This document shows positions 44,561 through 56,364 of a stretch of DNA of 64,000 bases, piece by piece; positions within the stretch are counted from its first letter, which is position 1; each line of letters starts with the position of its first letter. A program made the position numbers and the translations under genes. The stretch comes from Kingdonia uniflora (lineage: Eukaryota; Streptophyta; Magnoliopsida; Ranunculales; Circaeasteraceae): contig JACGCM010002784.1 of the NCBI GenBank assembly GCA_014058105.1, forward strand, positions 4,402,001 to 4,466,000, written 5' to 3'. The notes under the pieces were generated by a model. It worked only from the letters and a program-made list of their open reading frames with translations, had not been told where the DNA came from and did no database searches.

Positions 44561-45629
44561 GCCGTTGAATTTTGATCCTTGGGATCTGTTTGTGGCATAG
44601 GTTTTTGTATTCATTTAACTTAATGGGGTCGGATTCATAACAAAGCTCTACATCAGCTGACCCTCGATAGGATCTAGGATTCCTACATCGGGTTAAAATA
44701 AGTAGGTGAAGTTCGGGTTGGACGCTATTATATCTATTACCCATCCGGGAGTGTGGGATGGTATGAGAAAGCTTTCCTTTGGTACCCGTCTTATCCTCCG
44801 TGAGGTTGAAATCCCTTGGAATAAGTGAAATAAAGTTTGGACGTTGGCTCCGTGGGTTACAAAGCCCAGAACACTTTGATCAAGTGATAAATCCTAAGCG
44901 TGGTTGAGCTTGCTACTAATCGTACCCATTGCATCCAATTGAGATCTCTTTAAGGTTATTATGCATTAGCGGTTGATCAGCCCACTATATTTTTATTGGG
45001 TCTAATTTTTTGGGTTTCATAATATCATAAAGCCTCCACATTAGGACAATTCAAGAATCATATCATATCATATCACACTGTATCATATCTTGTCATCGTA
45101 TCATCATCATATCAACATATTTCTCTTCTCTCTATTCTTCTATTCTTTACTTATATATTTACTGTTCTTTTAAATCTTATATCTCATTCATCTCTTCCTC
45201 TTTCTCTACAACTATTTTATTAGTAAGTTATTTTAGCATTGTTGGGTTTTTAGTGAGCCGTGGTTTTTCCCACTCTCGCTTTTTCCCCCCTTTCAGAGGC
45301 AGGGTAGTTACTGGTTTTGCTGAGAGCTTCAGCTGTTGGTTCTAGTTTGCAGTTGCAAATCTGTTCTAGTTTTAGTATTTCTTGTATGAGATTTTTTTTT
45401 GACGCTGTACATTATCGAGATATTGTATTGATATTTCAGTTTGATATATATCTATTGCTTCCGCTTTAATCTTTTTACTCTGATGATATTTCTATAGTGA
45501 ATGACTAAGCAATTTCCTATTAGCAAGGATATTTATGGGGGTGAATCTTTAGATTCCCCGACCTGCACGTCCTGGATTACATGGTTTTAGATATGCTCTA
45601 ATTATTGGATTTTGGGGTGTGACACTACC

Positions 45630-46311
45630 TTTCAAAGCACCAATTGATATATAAATAGATCTTAATATCTCTACCCATCATATGCTCATGTTAAGAATCA
45701 TATGATGTTGTAAAATTGACAACTAAATCTATGGTCAATCATTTAGTGGTTATACTCTTAAGTAATGGTGTAGAGTATCTCTGAGAATTATTAACTTAAC
45801 CATGGCTAGACTTGAGTAAGTTCTCTAGGGATTTCTCTTTCTAGATCTCCAAATCAATTCTTTAGTGAATACTACTTGTTTGCATTCAAATTTATCATAC
45901 ACCAAATCAAAACTATGGTCAAGCCTTCTATATGATGCACTAACTAATTAATCATAAAATACTAAAAGAAAACTAATTAGAACCTTATTAATACCAACTA
46001 TTGCTTATCTAAGAATATGCTTCATCTTAATCCTAGCTAGGATATTAGGCCCTCATCTTAAACTTCATCGCATTATCAACTAATAAAGATATTAACAAAA
46101 TTTAAACTGAGAAGAAGAAGACTAAATTTATTCACTATTACCTTCCAATGGGAAATGCCATAATTAAAATGGAGGAGGGCTCCTTTAATAGGAGAAGGAA
46201 CCCAAATCTGGAGAATATACATTAAATTCTAAAAAATATTTTCATAATAATTTCTTTCAATATTACAACCAATTTGGGTGCATGCAGAGTATAGTAATAA
46301 TGCACTTATCA
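45630..46311 (-). repeat. Athila-B 5' LTR, proximal part
   Basis: On the minus strand it begins TGATAAGTGCATTATTAC at 46311 and contains the promoter phrase TCCTATTAAAGGAGCCC near 46190-46175, a decayed form of the TATA box seen in the other LTRs. Confidence 0.75.
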
Positions 46312-47707
46312 TACACTTTTCTCAGTTTACACCAAATTGGTTTGTGTACATCGTTTTAGCATGAGCTCCAAATGATGTATGCATTCATTAGGAGAGGAAC
46401 CAAACACTAAAAAATCATCCATGAAGATTTTAATAAATTTATTAACCATATCAGAGAATATGCTCATCATACAATGATAAAATATAGCGGGTGAATTTCA
46501 CAAACCAAATGGCATACGTCGATAAGCATAAGTCATGTAGGGACAAGGGAACGTGGTTTTCTCCTAATCTTCTAGAACGATTAGGATTAATTTATATCTA
46601 AAATAACCTTCAAGAAAATATTAATGAGTTTTTTAGGCAAATGGTTCAGGCATTTGATATATGAATGGAAGAGGAAAGTGATCTTTCCTCGTGACCGTGT
46701 TCAACTTTCTGTAATCGATACAAATACACCGCTCGGTGGTCACACGGGTGAGGATTAATTTATTATTCTCATTTTCAGCTATAGTAATCCTTGATTTCTT
46801 GGGTACAACTTGAACAGGGTTGACCCACTTACAATGATAAATATGGTATATGATACTTAAGTCTAATAGCTTGAGGACTTTCTTCTTAACCACCTCCATC
46901 ATAGTAGGATTTAAACACCATTGCATCACGTGTAAATTTTAACACCTTCCTCGAGATTAATGCAATGTATGCACACGGATGGGCTAATTCCCTTCAAGTC
47001 ATCTATAGACCACTCTAAGGCCAATTTATATTTTCTAATGAAACTCAACAGGTTACCTTCCTGGTCAACATCTAGACTGGAAGCTATTATCATAGGGAGA
47101 GTTTCAGAGTCACTTAGAAAGGAAAACTTGAATGTATTTGGTAATGTCTTGAGGTCCAACTGGGGTGGTTTAACTTTGGATTAAATAGGCAAAGTAGGTG
47201 ATGGCTCAATAAGTTCTAGTCTAGGTCTCCATTTGAACATGTTCAAAATAGGAGTTTAGTTGAGTAAGGCATTAAGCTCTTCAACTATCGTGTCTTCATC
47301 AAAGTCCTCACCAAAGTTTACAAGACATGATTCTAATAGGTCCTCAGAAAAACAATTTGGGGAATGAGTTGAAAACTAGAGAGTTAATCATATTGAGCTC
47401 AGCTATTTCATTAGAATCAGGGACTTGAGTATTATTGTTAAGAACTTAAAGTTTGATTTTCAAATCTCCCATAGATAGTAGTAATACCTTCTAAAGCAAT
47501 TGATAATTGCATGCATAGTACCAAGAAATGGTCGGCCTAATATGACAAGGATCTCATAACTAGGATTTATGACATCTTCAGTATCCAATACGGTAGAGTC
47601 TATAAGAAGAATGAGATTGTCGACCTTCATAAGAATATCCTCAAGGATACCACGTGAGTGTTTTGTTGACCAATTGGAGTGTCATCCAAGTAGGTTCGAG
47701 TTCTCCA
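46312..47707 (-). pseudogene. Athila-C pol fragment (protease to RT), minus strand
   Basis: On the minus strand it runs from the protease end (near 47700-47400) through LDVDQEGNLLSFIRKYKLAL (46926-47159) and EVVKKKVLKLLDLSIIYHIY, VNPVQVVPKKS and RKDHFPLPFIYQM (46633-46929) into the RT palm. The LTR of Athila-B cuts it at 46312 within the CACTTTTCTCAGTT text, just after the FMDDF-type region. It is a separate copy from Athila-B because the same domains occur again at 38100-39700. Stops and frameshifts are present. The continuation beyond Athila-B is not found. Confidence 0.8.
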
Positions 47708-48065
47708 CACTACAACAAATACGGTTTTTTACGCCATTAAAAAATGGCGTTAAAGGGATTTAATGTCATTTGTACAAATGACGTTGAAGGCGATGATGTG
47801 AAAAGGTAGGGACTAACAACGTCAATAAATAAGTGACGAGGAAAGCATGACACTAACGTCATTAATTAAGTAACGTATAAGGGGTTTCAAAAAATGACGT
47901 TATTAATATCCAATTCTGGTGGTCGACTGGCTAATGTATTCTATTGACGTTACTAAATAACGTCATTATAAAATAACGTAGTTAAAATATTTTAACGTCA
48001 TATTTGAAGTAACGTGGTAGCGTTTTCATATATTAACCATGACATTTTTAAAATGGCGTCAATAC
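47708..48065 (+). mobile_element. CACTA-C, CACTA transposon left end with subterminal repeats
   Basis: The insertion starts CACTACAACAAATACGGTTT inside Athila-C protease. It is followed by a dense set of inverted and direct ACGTCATT-like repeats: AACGTCATT, AATGACGTT and ACGCCATTAAAAAATGGCGT occur within 360 bp. The opposite end is not seen in the window. Gene fragments (IQD and MAP kinase) follow within 1-8 kb. Confidence 0.65.
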
Positions 48066-49240
48066 CTTCAAAAATAAAAATAAAAACAAATTAAAATCAA
48101 ATATTGTCATTCCACTGCCTCGTCCTCCTCTCTACATGACCACCACCATATTCTACAAAAAGGCAAAATATTTGGCAAAATTATATTACTTTTATTAAAT
48201 ACAATATGTTCGAACTCAATCACTTCATTATTTGGATTAAAGAGCTAAATTAATGGTAAACTTAACCAATGCACAAAAAAACTAATAAAGCAGCCACAAA
48301 GAAGGGTCTTGAATGTTTCACTGCCAGAATGCTTACAACCTCAAAATGCCTTTGTGTGTTTCGACTAATCTAAACCAATTTGTAAACCTGTCAAAGCATA
48401 TAAGTTAAACATTAGCTCTATAAATGTGAGTTTACTAATAATATGACTACTAAATTTCACATTTGCTATGTACTGCACTATAAATGTTGATAATTGCTTT
48501 AGTATCTCAGCTATCTATCATTATACTTTGCATCTCCTTTGTTATTTCAGCAACTAAAAATAGTTTGCGCGTGCACAATAAGATGTTTGCATTCATAAAA
48601 GAAAAGAATACATATTTGTTTGAAGGATTCCATCTCCGTAACAATTATACATTCTAGATCCCCATAAGTTGCCTATGTCCGTCATTCTTAAGAAATGAAA
48701 CTAATGCTATTATGACAATTGATTTTGTTAGAAGGGAGTTGACTACTTTATCTTTAATGAACACAACAAGTTTCACAAACCTGTAATCGTGGATTGAGCT
48801 CTAAAAGAAATATTCCCCAGTTTCTAATTTCCTGTGATCTCTTGCCACTGAAGGAAAGGAAGCTCAGAGCTATCAAGGCAGTTAAGAAAATCCTGGACAA
48901 CTTGAAATAGATGTTGCACTTATTGTGAGTTAGTGAGTGAGAGAGATTCGAATCTCAAAATGTAATTCTAGAACTGCAACCATATGAAGGAAGGTACTTA
49001 CTTCATCAATGTTATGCTCATAGGCTGCAAGAATCATTCATGTAACATTTAAACTTGCAGCACATCTCTAGCGATTCTTTCCAAAAACTATAGTTGGTGG
49101 CCTAATAGTGGTAAACTCCCAGGAAAGGAAAGGGTTACGGATGTTGCTCAGTCAATGGTAAATTCCAAATATTTTTCTATATAGTGCTATACATAAATAT
49201 TAAAGTTTACTAGACCTAAATTGTCAAAGATTACCTACAT
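48066..49240 (-). other. AT-rich DNA with possible minus-strand exons
   Basis: Two minus-strand stretches look exon-like. Around 48905-48795 the text is VVQDFLNCLDSSELPFL, and around 48395-48310 a stretch follows an acceptor-like TTGACAG and reads YKLV*ISRNTQRHFEVVSIL. I do not recognise the family. The rest has no visible feature. Confidence 0.25.
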
Positions 49241-50625
49241 TGCTTGGCCTTCGAATATCTTGAAATGGATAACTCCGGTGGTAAAAGAACGAAATTCACA
49301 TCAAATGTGATCCATCAAGACCAGATTCTTCATGGAAATGGTTGGAGAGGAGGATGGCTGTGTCGTCATCTGACTCTGCTGAACCACACACTACAAGAAA
49401 ATCAGGGAAAAATTGAAAGGAATTCTATTCTTAATGTAGCAACTATTGATCGTGAGCAAGTAGATTTGGAGGCTGATGTTAGTAAAATAACAATGTCGGT
49501 TGATGGTAAAAAGAGTTCACACAGTTAGTTATGATCCGGATAAGTTTGATGATGCAGGTTTTAGAAGATAACAAGAGATCTCTTCAATTATAGAAAGGCA
49601 TCAAATCGGGACTAGTTTCATATCTGAGAATCGTGATTCGGATATTGAACAACCTAAACGTTCCTTGAAATGGGTTTCCTTAGAGCAACCAGAGTATGAA
49701 GGGAACAATACAGTTTTTAAGTTGAGAAAGACATGTAATTCAATATTTGTTGCCATCAAATCTAAATTTGAAGAGCTCAGTTCCTCATCATCTAAATCAG
49801 TTAAGTCGGTAATTTTTACGTCTTGAGATGTTGAAGTAGAGTCAAAACTGGACAAGATTTCATCTCAATCTGATCGCATGACAGAAAATTCGTTCACTAA
49901 AAAACCAAGCTGCCTTGATGGGGGCTCCGAATGTGGTACTAAAATTTCTGTTTCTTCCGCTCTTGATTCACCAAATAAAAATAAAGTTTATGGTGGAAAA
50001 TTGGAGCATGAAAGTGAACTTGTGGGAGAATTGACTTTTGGGCACAATGGAACAATTGATAATGCATCTAATAGCAAAAGCATTGATGCTGAAGTTGTAG
50101 CTATAGATTCTTCAGAAGTAAAGCAGCATCCAGATGGAAGTGAATCAGATGTGCCGAACCAACTCAAAAATGTAACAGATCCACAAACATGGAAGTCGTC
50201 ACCAAACAGATCTCCAGAAATCCATATAACTGCCTTAGAAGCATATGGAACACCATCAAGTAAAGTGTCTGTGAAGGCCAAAAGAAATAAAGTGGATAAA
50301 AGTGGCCCCACCAAAAGATAAAATATCATTCTGCAGGTAACAAACCTTATTCGATTTTAAACCAAGACTTGGATGCGAGAAGTAGTACAAAGCAATTACT
50401 GAAGGAATCCAAAAATTGGAGACCGCGATACTCATTTGGTTATGCAAGACAAAATCTTGGTGAGGAGGAGTCATGGGACAGTAGTAATACTACTCCCAGT
50501 TACATGCAAGGTACATAATCTACAAAGGCCAAGGCGCTTATGAGCACTTCTCCTACGTCCACTCCAAGATCTGACAAGGATATTTACATCAAGAAGTGGC
50601 ACTCTCTTCCAGGGCGCTTATGTAA
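49241..50625 (+). pseudogene. IQ67-domain (IQD) family protein, C-terminal fragment
   Basis: IQD proteins bind calmodulin and associate with microtubules or the nucleus. Recognisable blocks in order are IHIKCDPSRPDSSWKWLERR and MAVSSSDSAEP (49289-49380), SYDPDKFDDAGF (49525-49560), PKRSLKWVSLE, SKFEELSSSS, GGSECGTKISVSSALDSP (49640-49970), ITALEAYGTPSSKVSVKAKR (50225-50290), SFGYAR...EEESWDSS and PSYMQGT, with a stop in place of Glu, then STKAKA and DKDIYIKKWHSLPG (50430-50620), the DUF4005-type end. There are at least two frame changes and two stops. The calmodulin-binding IQ67 region itself is missing on the 5' side. It resembles the long IQDs of the IQD28/31/32 group. Confidence 0.85.
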
Positions 50626-51060
50626 TGCTTTTATTTCTTTAGCTTATGTTGCCTTAATCACTTTGTATACGAAAAGCTAGACATGGTATTCAGATGATGT
50701 AATTGCACAAGTCAAATGCAACAGATGATAGATCCCTAGATTTCGCTAGATACATAGATTATATAAATTTTAGTCTCAAATAGGAAGTGGTGAACAAGGT
50801 CAGTTTTTACGCTCTTGTGAAAAACTGTTTCTATCCTTTTATCTCTTTTATCTCAATTTAAAACAATTGTTAAAATTAGAGGTGTTTTACTCGTAAGCTT
50901 GAACAATGAAACAAAAAAAATTACGTGAGCAAATGTCATGTCAATTCAATGGTGTTAGAGCGAGAACTTCAAGTTGGACAGGAAAGTAGCGAAGAAAAAC
51001 ATTTGGCATAATACATATATCGAGATTAAGGAAAATTATCCATAATATAGATTAGCTTAC
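50626..51060. other. No recognisable feature
   Basis: AT-rich sequence between the IQD and MAP kinase fragments, which point toward each other. The exon expected after the MAP kinase donor at 51059 is not visible here. Confidence 0.4.
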
Positions 51061-51093
51061 TTTAGAGAAGAAAGAGCCACAGAGTTCAGATAC

Positions 51094-51098
51094 ACGAT
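51094..51098. other. Target-site duplication of the GC-rich LTR element, left copy
   Basis: ACGAT is identical to 55522-55526. Confidence 0.9.
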
Positions 51099-51911
51099 TG
51101 TCACGGCCCAGCCCGGGATTGCCTCTACAGTGCCCGGAGCACAACGGAATAAAGGACCGTGCGGCGTACACGCACGTGACATCGGCGTGTACCAGCCATG
51201 TTCACGGGCGCGGCGCGCCAGGGGAATCTAACCCATGGATGTTAGAGCGACATCCGGACAATCCTGGATACTCGTAATGGGTCCTCAAATATGTATTCGG
51301 TAAAGGCAACAACGTTGAAGGTTCCCTCAATAATCCCTACAACGTAATCTCTCGTGACGCGCACGAGGTACGGAAAACACACCTGTCCGGTAGCGGATCA
51401 GAGTAGCTCAATATGCCGGATTCCAAAAATGGGACATGTATATCGCATTGGGTGACGGGCCTGGACTAATTATATTGTCCATCTATAAGGGGCGGTGCAT
51501 CTCGGATAGCCCGTGGGGCATAGCGGCGCCATATAAAGCCCTCTTTAGAAAACTAGCCCGCATTGCGAGGCAATATCCTCTAGCCTTCCCTATGCCTAGG
51601 AGAACTCATGACTATCCCTTATAGCTAGCCCATGAGCCGGGGTCCTTGATGACCAAGCATTAAAGCCCTTTTAGTCATGGGGAGGATTGGACCAAGGTTC
51701 CTCATTAATATAGCTACTAAGTAAATAGTTAAATTAAAAAAGGAAGCGTTAAAACTGGAAACGAAGCGTACTGACCTTTTTTGCCCCCTTAACCGAATCC
51801 GTTTTCGACGAAACTTGGCATGCAACTATATTAGAATATAGAGAACATATATCCAAGGTCAGATCTCAAAACGCTCAGGAGGATTATCCCGGCGTTCGGT
51901 AGGCCGTCACA
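51099..51911 (-). repeat. GC-rich element 3' LTR (813 bp)
   Basis: On the plus strand it starts TGTCACGGCCCAG and ends GGCCGTCACA, so the LTR tips form an imperfect 10-bp inverted repeat (TGTCACGGCC/GGCCGTCACA). Most differences from the other LTR are C/T or G/A. Confidence 0.9.
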
Positions 51912-54694
51912 CCCTCCCGCACTTAAAATAATCTCGACGTCCTCATCGAGAACCTTCTTCAACACGACTCTGCAAGGATTCAATTTCTGCATCTTCAAGA
52001 AACTAACAACTCTCCCGTACTTAGTTCAGAGTAATATATCTTCTTCTGTACTAGCGGATACTGAGCCCAACTGCAAGTCTCGATGCTGACAACTGTGTCT
52101 TATCGACTGAACCATAATCTCTAGCCTTTCCACCTGAAGTGCGTGGTGACTGAACCTTTATTAGAACACAGGAGTCTGCCTTCTCTTCTGGATACTGTTC
52201 GTAGCCTTTAGCCTTCTGATAAATGTATGGGCGGTGCATCCTAGCCTCGCGTCCTCTGAAATGTATTGCATCCTACTGCAAAGAGCCTTCTCCCCTGACA
52301 CATTGTGGAATGTCGCTCTACTCAACAAACCAAGGGCGTCTCCTTCGGACGGCCTAACGAGGATATTTGTAATCCAGCCCAATAGTGCGCTCACTTCCGA
52401 GTCACCTAATGCCTTCGCTGCTCGGGAGTTCAATCTTCAGTGAATCTCAGCTTCAAACTTCACTCTTCTTCTACGAGTGGTAAGGAACAAGTCTTCTAAA
52501 ACCAAGGGGTAAACTCTCCCCAACTGCAATGGAACACCAACCACACTCTGAAACTGCCTGACTGCCCTTCAATTAACTTTGCAAAGGTCTCCAAACCATG
52601 TCCGCCCTTCTTACGGAACATCTGGGACACAACATCAAGATGCGGCACTCTTGCCTTACCAGTATAGAACTGAACTAGTACTCATTGTTCACTTGGGCGA
52701 GGGAGGGTAGCTCCTAGAATGTAGCATACTTTCAACAAGGTGTGGACCACTCTGTCCTACCGCCAACAAAACCATTAAGGTAGCCTATCAAGGCGTAGGC
52801 ACTCTGCTCCCTACTGCCAGCTAACCATCGAGGTTCGCCATAAAAGCGTCCTGTGTGAACATGAAAAACCCATGAAACATCTATCTATGTAGGCATTTTT
52901 TTGTTCTACCACTTCGTAGTAGGCCATCATCTAACCAATGTAACGCTAGATGGCATCTGCACCAAACTTGGATGAAGGAAGGGTGATCGCTACTCCGGTG
53001 TCACTAAGGCCTCTCAATTTTGGAGGACTCTAATCTGCCTCACTCTCCAAGGAGGACTTAGCACTGGCATCTGTACTTGCCAAACTTCGGTGGTAATGAC
53101 CCTTGCTAGAACCTGCTTACATCTGCGTCACAACTTATAGCTCTTCCCATACTCAATAAGCTCGATATCCGCGTCGAGAACCACGCTGTGACATATAACT
53201 AGCTGACTGCGGAAGTGTTTCTCCATTCTTCATCCCTACTCGAACCTGAGTACTTGGGGAACTTAGGAACAAGATACTGTTGCAACACTTGTCACCCTGA
53301 GCTCGTTGGCTTGCCATTTCCAACTGTTATCAAACTCGCGGAGACCAACCTTCATACCGTCGTAATCATCTTTAAACTGAAGCGTAGCCATTCTCTGTCT
53401 CATGAACTAGCTTCAACAAATGCAGTCAACTCTGAATGGTCACTGAGATGTGGTCTTCTAAGGATACTCCATCAATACAAACAAAGAACAAGGCGCGGGA
53501 ACTCAATCCCTACCGCCAACCACCAAGTGATAAGGAATTGGGGAAAACTGTCCAATTGCGCTCAGGATCTTATATCCTAGAGCATTCTTCCATCTGAGAT
53601 CATGCCTGAGCTAATCCGCACAGCTGACTGTAGCTCAACTCTATTTTGCAACAACCACGTAACTTACTAACCTTCGAAAACGTGAGTCTTCACCCATCTG
53701 TAAGCTAAAAATGACCCAGAACCATCTTGTGGAACTGCATGGATCAACTCGGATAGAGCACTCGAACGCCAACAAACCTGAAACTCACTATAGAGCCAGA
53801 GAACAAGCATCACTCGAGAACTTTCCTTCTTTGAGTGAGTAAAGCAGTGTCCTGCCTAACTAGGGACCAACTGCGAACAAGCAACAGCCCAACTTGGGGA
53901 AGCGTTGTTCATGTCGCATAACAATGAGAAACACTTCCCTCGACGTCTACCTAGCGATATCACTGTGTGCAAAATTGGGACCCAAACCTTGTCTTCATCT
54001 ATTACTTCACGCCGTTTCAACATCGGCTCATGAAATTCACCTCTGGAATGTCTATGTCCAACTTTAGACAATCACAACGAGTATCTAACCAGAATTTTCT
54101 TCAATCTTTTGTAGACACTAAGGAATTCCAACCAAACCAAGCTTCGCAGCTTCCACACGAAAGTACTCGACAATTGACACTGACCATATCGATCTCTGCT
54201 GGGGGCATCGTCCTTAATCACAACTGTTACTAAACTTCACAGTGCGTATGTAGGCTGAATGCAATAATAACCTACTAGATCGCCCTATTACTATTCTTCA
54301 TAGAGCATATGCTACACTGACTAGCCTTCTAGAGACAACCAACGATATAGATCATCGTGTCCAACTCAAATATTAATCCTTCCTCTTAGCGTCATTGTCC
54401 AAAATACACTTAACTTGAGCAATCTCGCGCTCAGATATGAAGCCTTCTTCCTGCTTCCAATATCAACCAATATGTAGGCAACTCATTCTGCAAGCGTTCA
54501 CAACGGTGCTTGGATCATCTGTACGGAGCAACTACGGCTCTGGGAATAACAACTGCCAAATAGGTATCCCATACTACCAACTCGGGAATCATTACTCTGA
54601 TTTGCATTGACAGATGTAGGCACAATCCATCTTCACTATGACAAACAATCGCCCGACAAGCCTTGCTCGGATAAGCCTAAACCAAACTAGTCTA
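51912..54694 (-). other. Internal region of GC-rich element
   Basis: About 2.8 kb without an open frame longer than roughly 120 codons on either strand. Some minus-strand pieces look once-coding (for example QFQSVVGVPLQLGRVYPLVL near 52545-52470), but no gag, protease, RT or integrase motif was recognised. The longest plus-strand frame (53215-53580) has no family features. Confidence 0.5.
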
Positions 54695-54695
54695 G

Positions 54696-54706
54696 CTCTG
54701 ATACCA
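54696..54706 (-). other. GC-rich element primer-binding site
   Basis: The minus strand TGGTATCAGAG, two bases from the LTR end, matches the initiator tRNA-Met type. Confidence 0.88.
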
Positions 54707-54708
54707 TC

Positions 54709-55521
54709 TGTCACGGCCCAGTCGGGGACTGCCTCTGCAGTACCCGGAGCACAACGAAATAAGGGACCATACGACGTACACGCACGTGACGTCGGTGTGT
54801 ACCAGCCATCTTCACGAGCGCGACGCGCCAGTAGAATCTAACCCATGGATGCTAGAGCGACATCCAGACAATCCTGGATACTCGTAAGGGGTCCTCGAAT
54901 ATGTATTCGGTAAAGGCAATAACGCTGAAGGTTCTCTCAATAATCCCTACAGCGTAATCTCTCGTGATGCGTATGAGGTACGGAAAACACACCTGTCTGG
55001 TAGCGGATCAGGGTAGCTCAATATGTTGGGTTCCAAAAATGGGACATGTATATCTCAAGGGGCGACGAGCCTGGACTAATTATATTTTCCATTTGTAAGG
55101 GGCGGTGTGTCTCGGATAGCCCGTGGGGCATAGCGGCGCCATATAAAGCCTTCTTTCGAAAACTGGCCCGCATTGCGAGGCAATGTCCCCTAGCCTTCCC
55201 TAGGTCTAGGAGAACTCATGCCTATCTCTTATAGAAAGCCCATGAGCCGGGGTCCTTGATGACCAAACATTAAAGCTCTTTTAGTCAAGGGGAGGATTGG
55301 ACCAAGGTTCCTCCTTAATATAGCTACTAAGTAAATAGTTAAATTCCAAAAGGAAATGTTAAAACTGAAGACGAAGCGTACTGGCCCTTTTTGCCCCCTT
55401 AGCCGAATCCGTTTTCGACGAAACTTGGCATGTAGCTATATTAGGATATAGAGAACTTATATTCAAGGTCAGATCTCAAAATGTTCAGGTGGATTTGCCC
55501 GACGTTCGGTAGGCCGTTACA
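54709..55521 (-). repeat. GC-rich element 5' LTR (813 bp)
   Basis: It starts TGTCACGGCCCAG and ends GGCCGTTACA on the plus strand. It aligns with the left LTR without length difference. The two-base change at the end (GTCACA/GTTACA) is a C-to-T transition. Confidence 0.9.
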
Positions 55522-55526
55522 ACGAT
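55522..55526. other. Target-site duplication of the GC-rich LTR element, right copy
   Basis: ACGAT also forms part of the Trp-Tyr-Arg codons of the interrupted MAP kinase exon (ATCGT on the minus strand). Confidence 0.9.
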
Positions 55527-55651
55527 ACCATCTAGTTGCCACATAATACTAAAAGAAGTAATGAAAATGTAAATATCTAGAGCCAATTAACAGTTGATTG
55601 GAACATAGTAAAATGCTCTCAATAAAATTTTGAAGTAATATAGAGAACTTA

Positions 55652-55825
<174 letters not shown>

Positions 55826-56364
55826 TCAAGAAAACATCATTAAGGATGGATGTTGATATAAAGATATAAAAACGAGATTAAATCATCATTAACCTATGCA
55901 TATGAATTTTAGAGGTCGAAGATGCTGGTACAAAAATAACTGATAATGTTAAGGAGAAAAATCATCATTTACCTTAATTACAAAGATATCTTTAAATTCT
56001 CTTCGTGATGGTGGAAGCATTATATGCTTTATTTCGACAACATCAGGATGCTGAAGCAACTAGAGAAGCTTGATTTTTCTTAATATGCATGTAAGATAAG
56101 AAACATGTTCAAATACATCATGGATTTTCTTAATTGCTACCATCTCTCCTGCACGGGTGTCAACTTTAGACCAAATAACACCCTAGCTTCCTTACCCAAT
56201 GATCTATTGAATTTGACATTGAATTGCTTCACCATACTCCGTAAGAAAATCTTTCTCTAGCATGTTCTGATTGAAAACAAATAAGTTAGACAATATATGA
56301 ATGCTACGTAAAATAAAAATAGGGGAAAATGAAAAAGGAAACTTTAATTATTCAGTAACAAAGT

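Larger units (their letters stand above)
43071..45624 (+). repeat. Solo LTR, 2.55 kb, probable Tekay/Del-type chromovirus
   Basis: It is flanked by CTACC on both sides (43066-43070 and 45625-45629), begins TATAGTGTCCCGGATTTTT and ends GGGGTGTGACA. The TG of the canonical start appears as TA. There is no internal region. Length and terminal text suit long chromoviral LTRs, though the family call is by resemblance only. Inside are a GTT microsatellite (43293-43347), a TTCGAA array (43435-43695) and a tandem duplication (44425-44560). No coding potential. Confidence 0.75.
30794..46311 (-). mobile_element. Athila-B, Ty3/gypsy Athila-lineage element, minus strand
   Basis: From right to left it has: a 5' LTR (46311-42865, split by a solo LTR), a PBS (42862-42843), a leader, gag (to 39908), protease, RT-RNase H, integrase (to about 36240), a 3' non-coding region with polypurine tract, and a 3' LTR (34746-30794, split by a copia element). 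All coding parts are degenerate but colinear with Athila-A. The flanks (TACAC right, CCGGA left) do not match, so an intact duplication is not seen. The right end sits in the RT of Athila-C. Confidence 0.85.
51099..55521 (-). mobile_element. GC-rich non-autonomous LTR element (LARD-like), minus strand
   Basis: Two LTRs of identical length (813 bp; 51099-51911 and 54709-55521) flank 2.8 kb. ACGAT is duplicated on both sides. The PBS (TGGTATCAGAG on the minus strand, 54706-54696) adjoins the right LTR and a polypurine-like AAGTGCGGGAGGG (51924-51912) adjoins the left one, so it runs right to left. The interior has no long frame and no pol motif in any frame I followed. Base composition is distinctly richer in G+C than everything around it. 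It sits in exon 3 of the MAP kinase pseudogene. Confidence 0.88.

Noticed and set aside
49385..49405. CACTACAAGAAAATC inside the IQD fragment as a third CACTA terminus
   Set aside because: IQD-like coding text continues on both sides within about 140 bp, leaving no room for an element, and no subterminal repeats follow. Coincidence is more likely, though an excision footprint is possible.
53215..53580. 121-residue plus-strand frame inside the GC-rich element as its coding gene
   Set aside because: Opposite to the element's orientation, no family features, and length within chance for GC-rich sequence.
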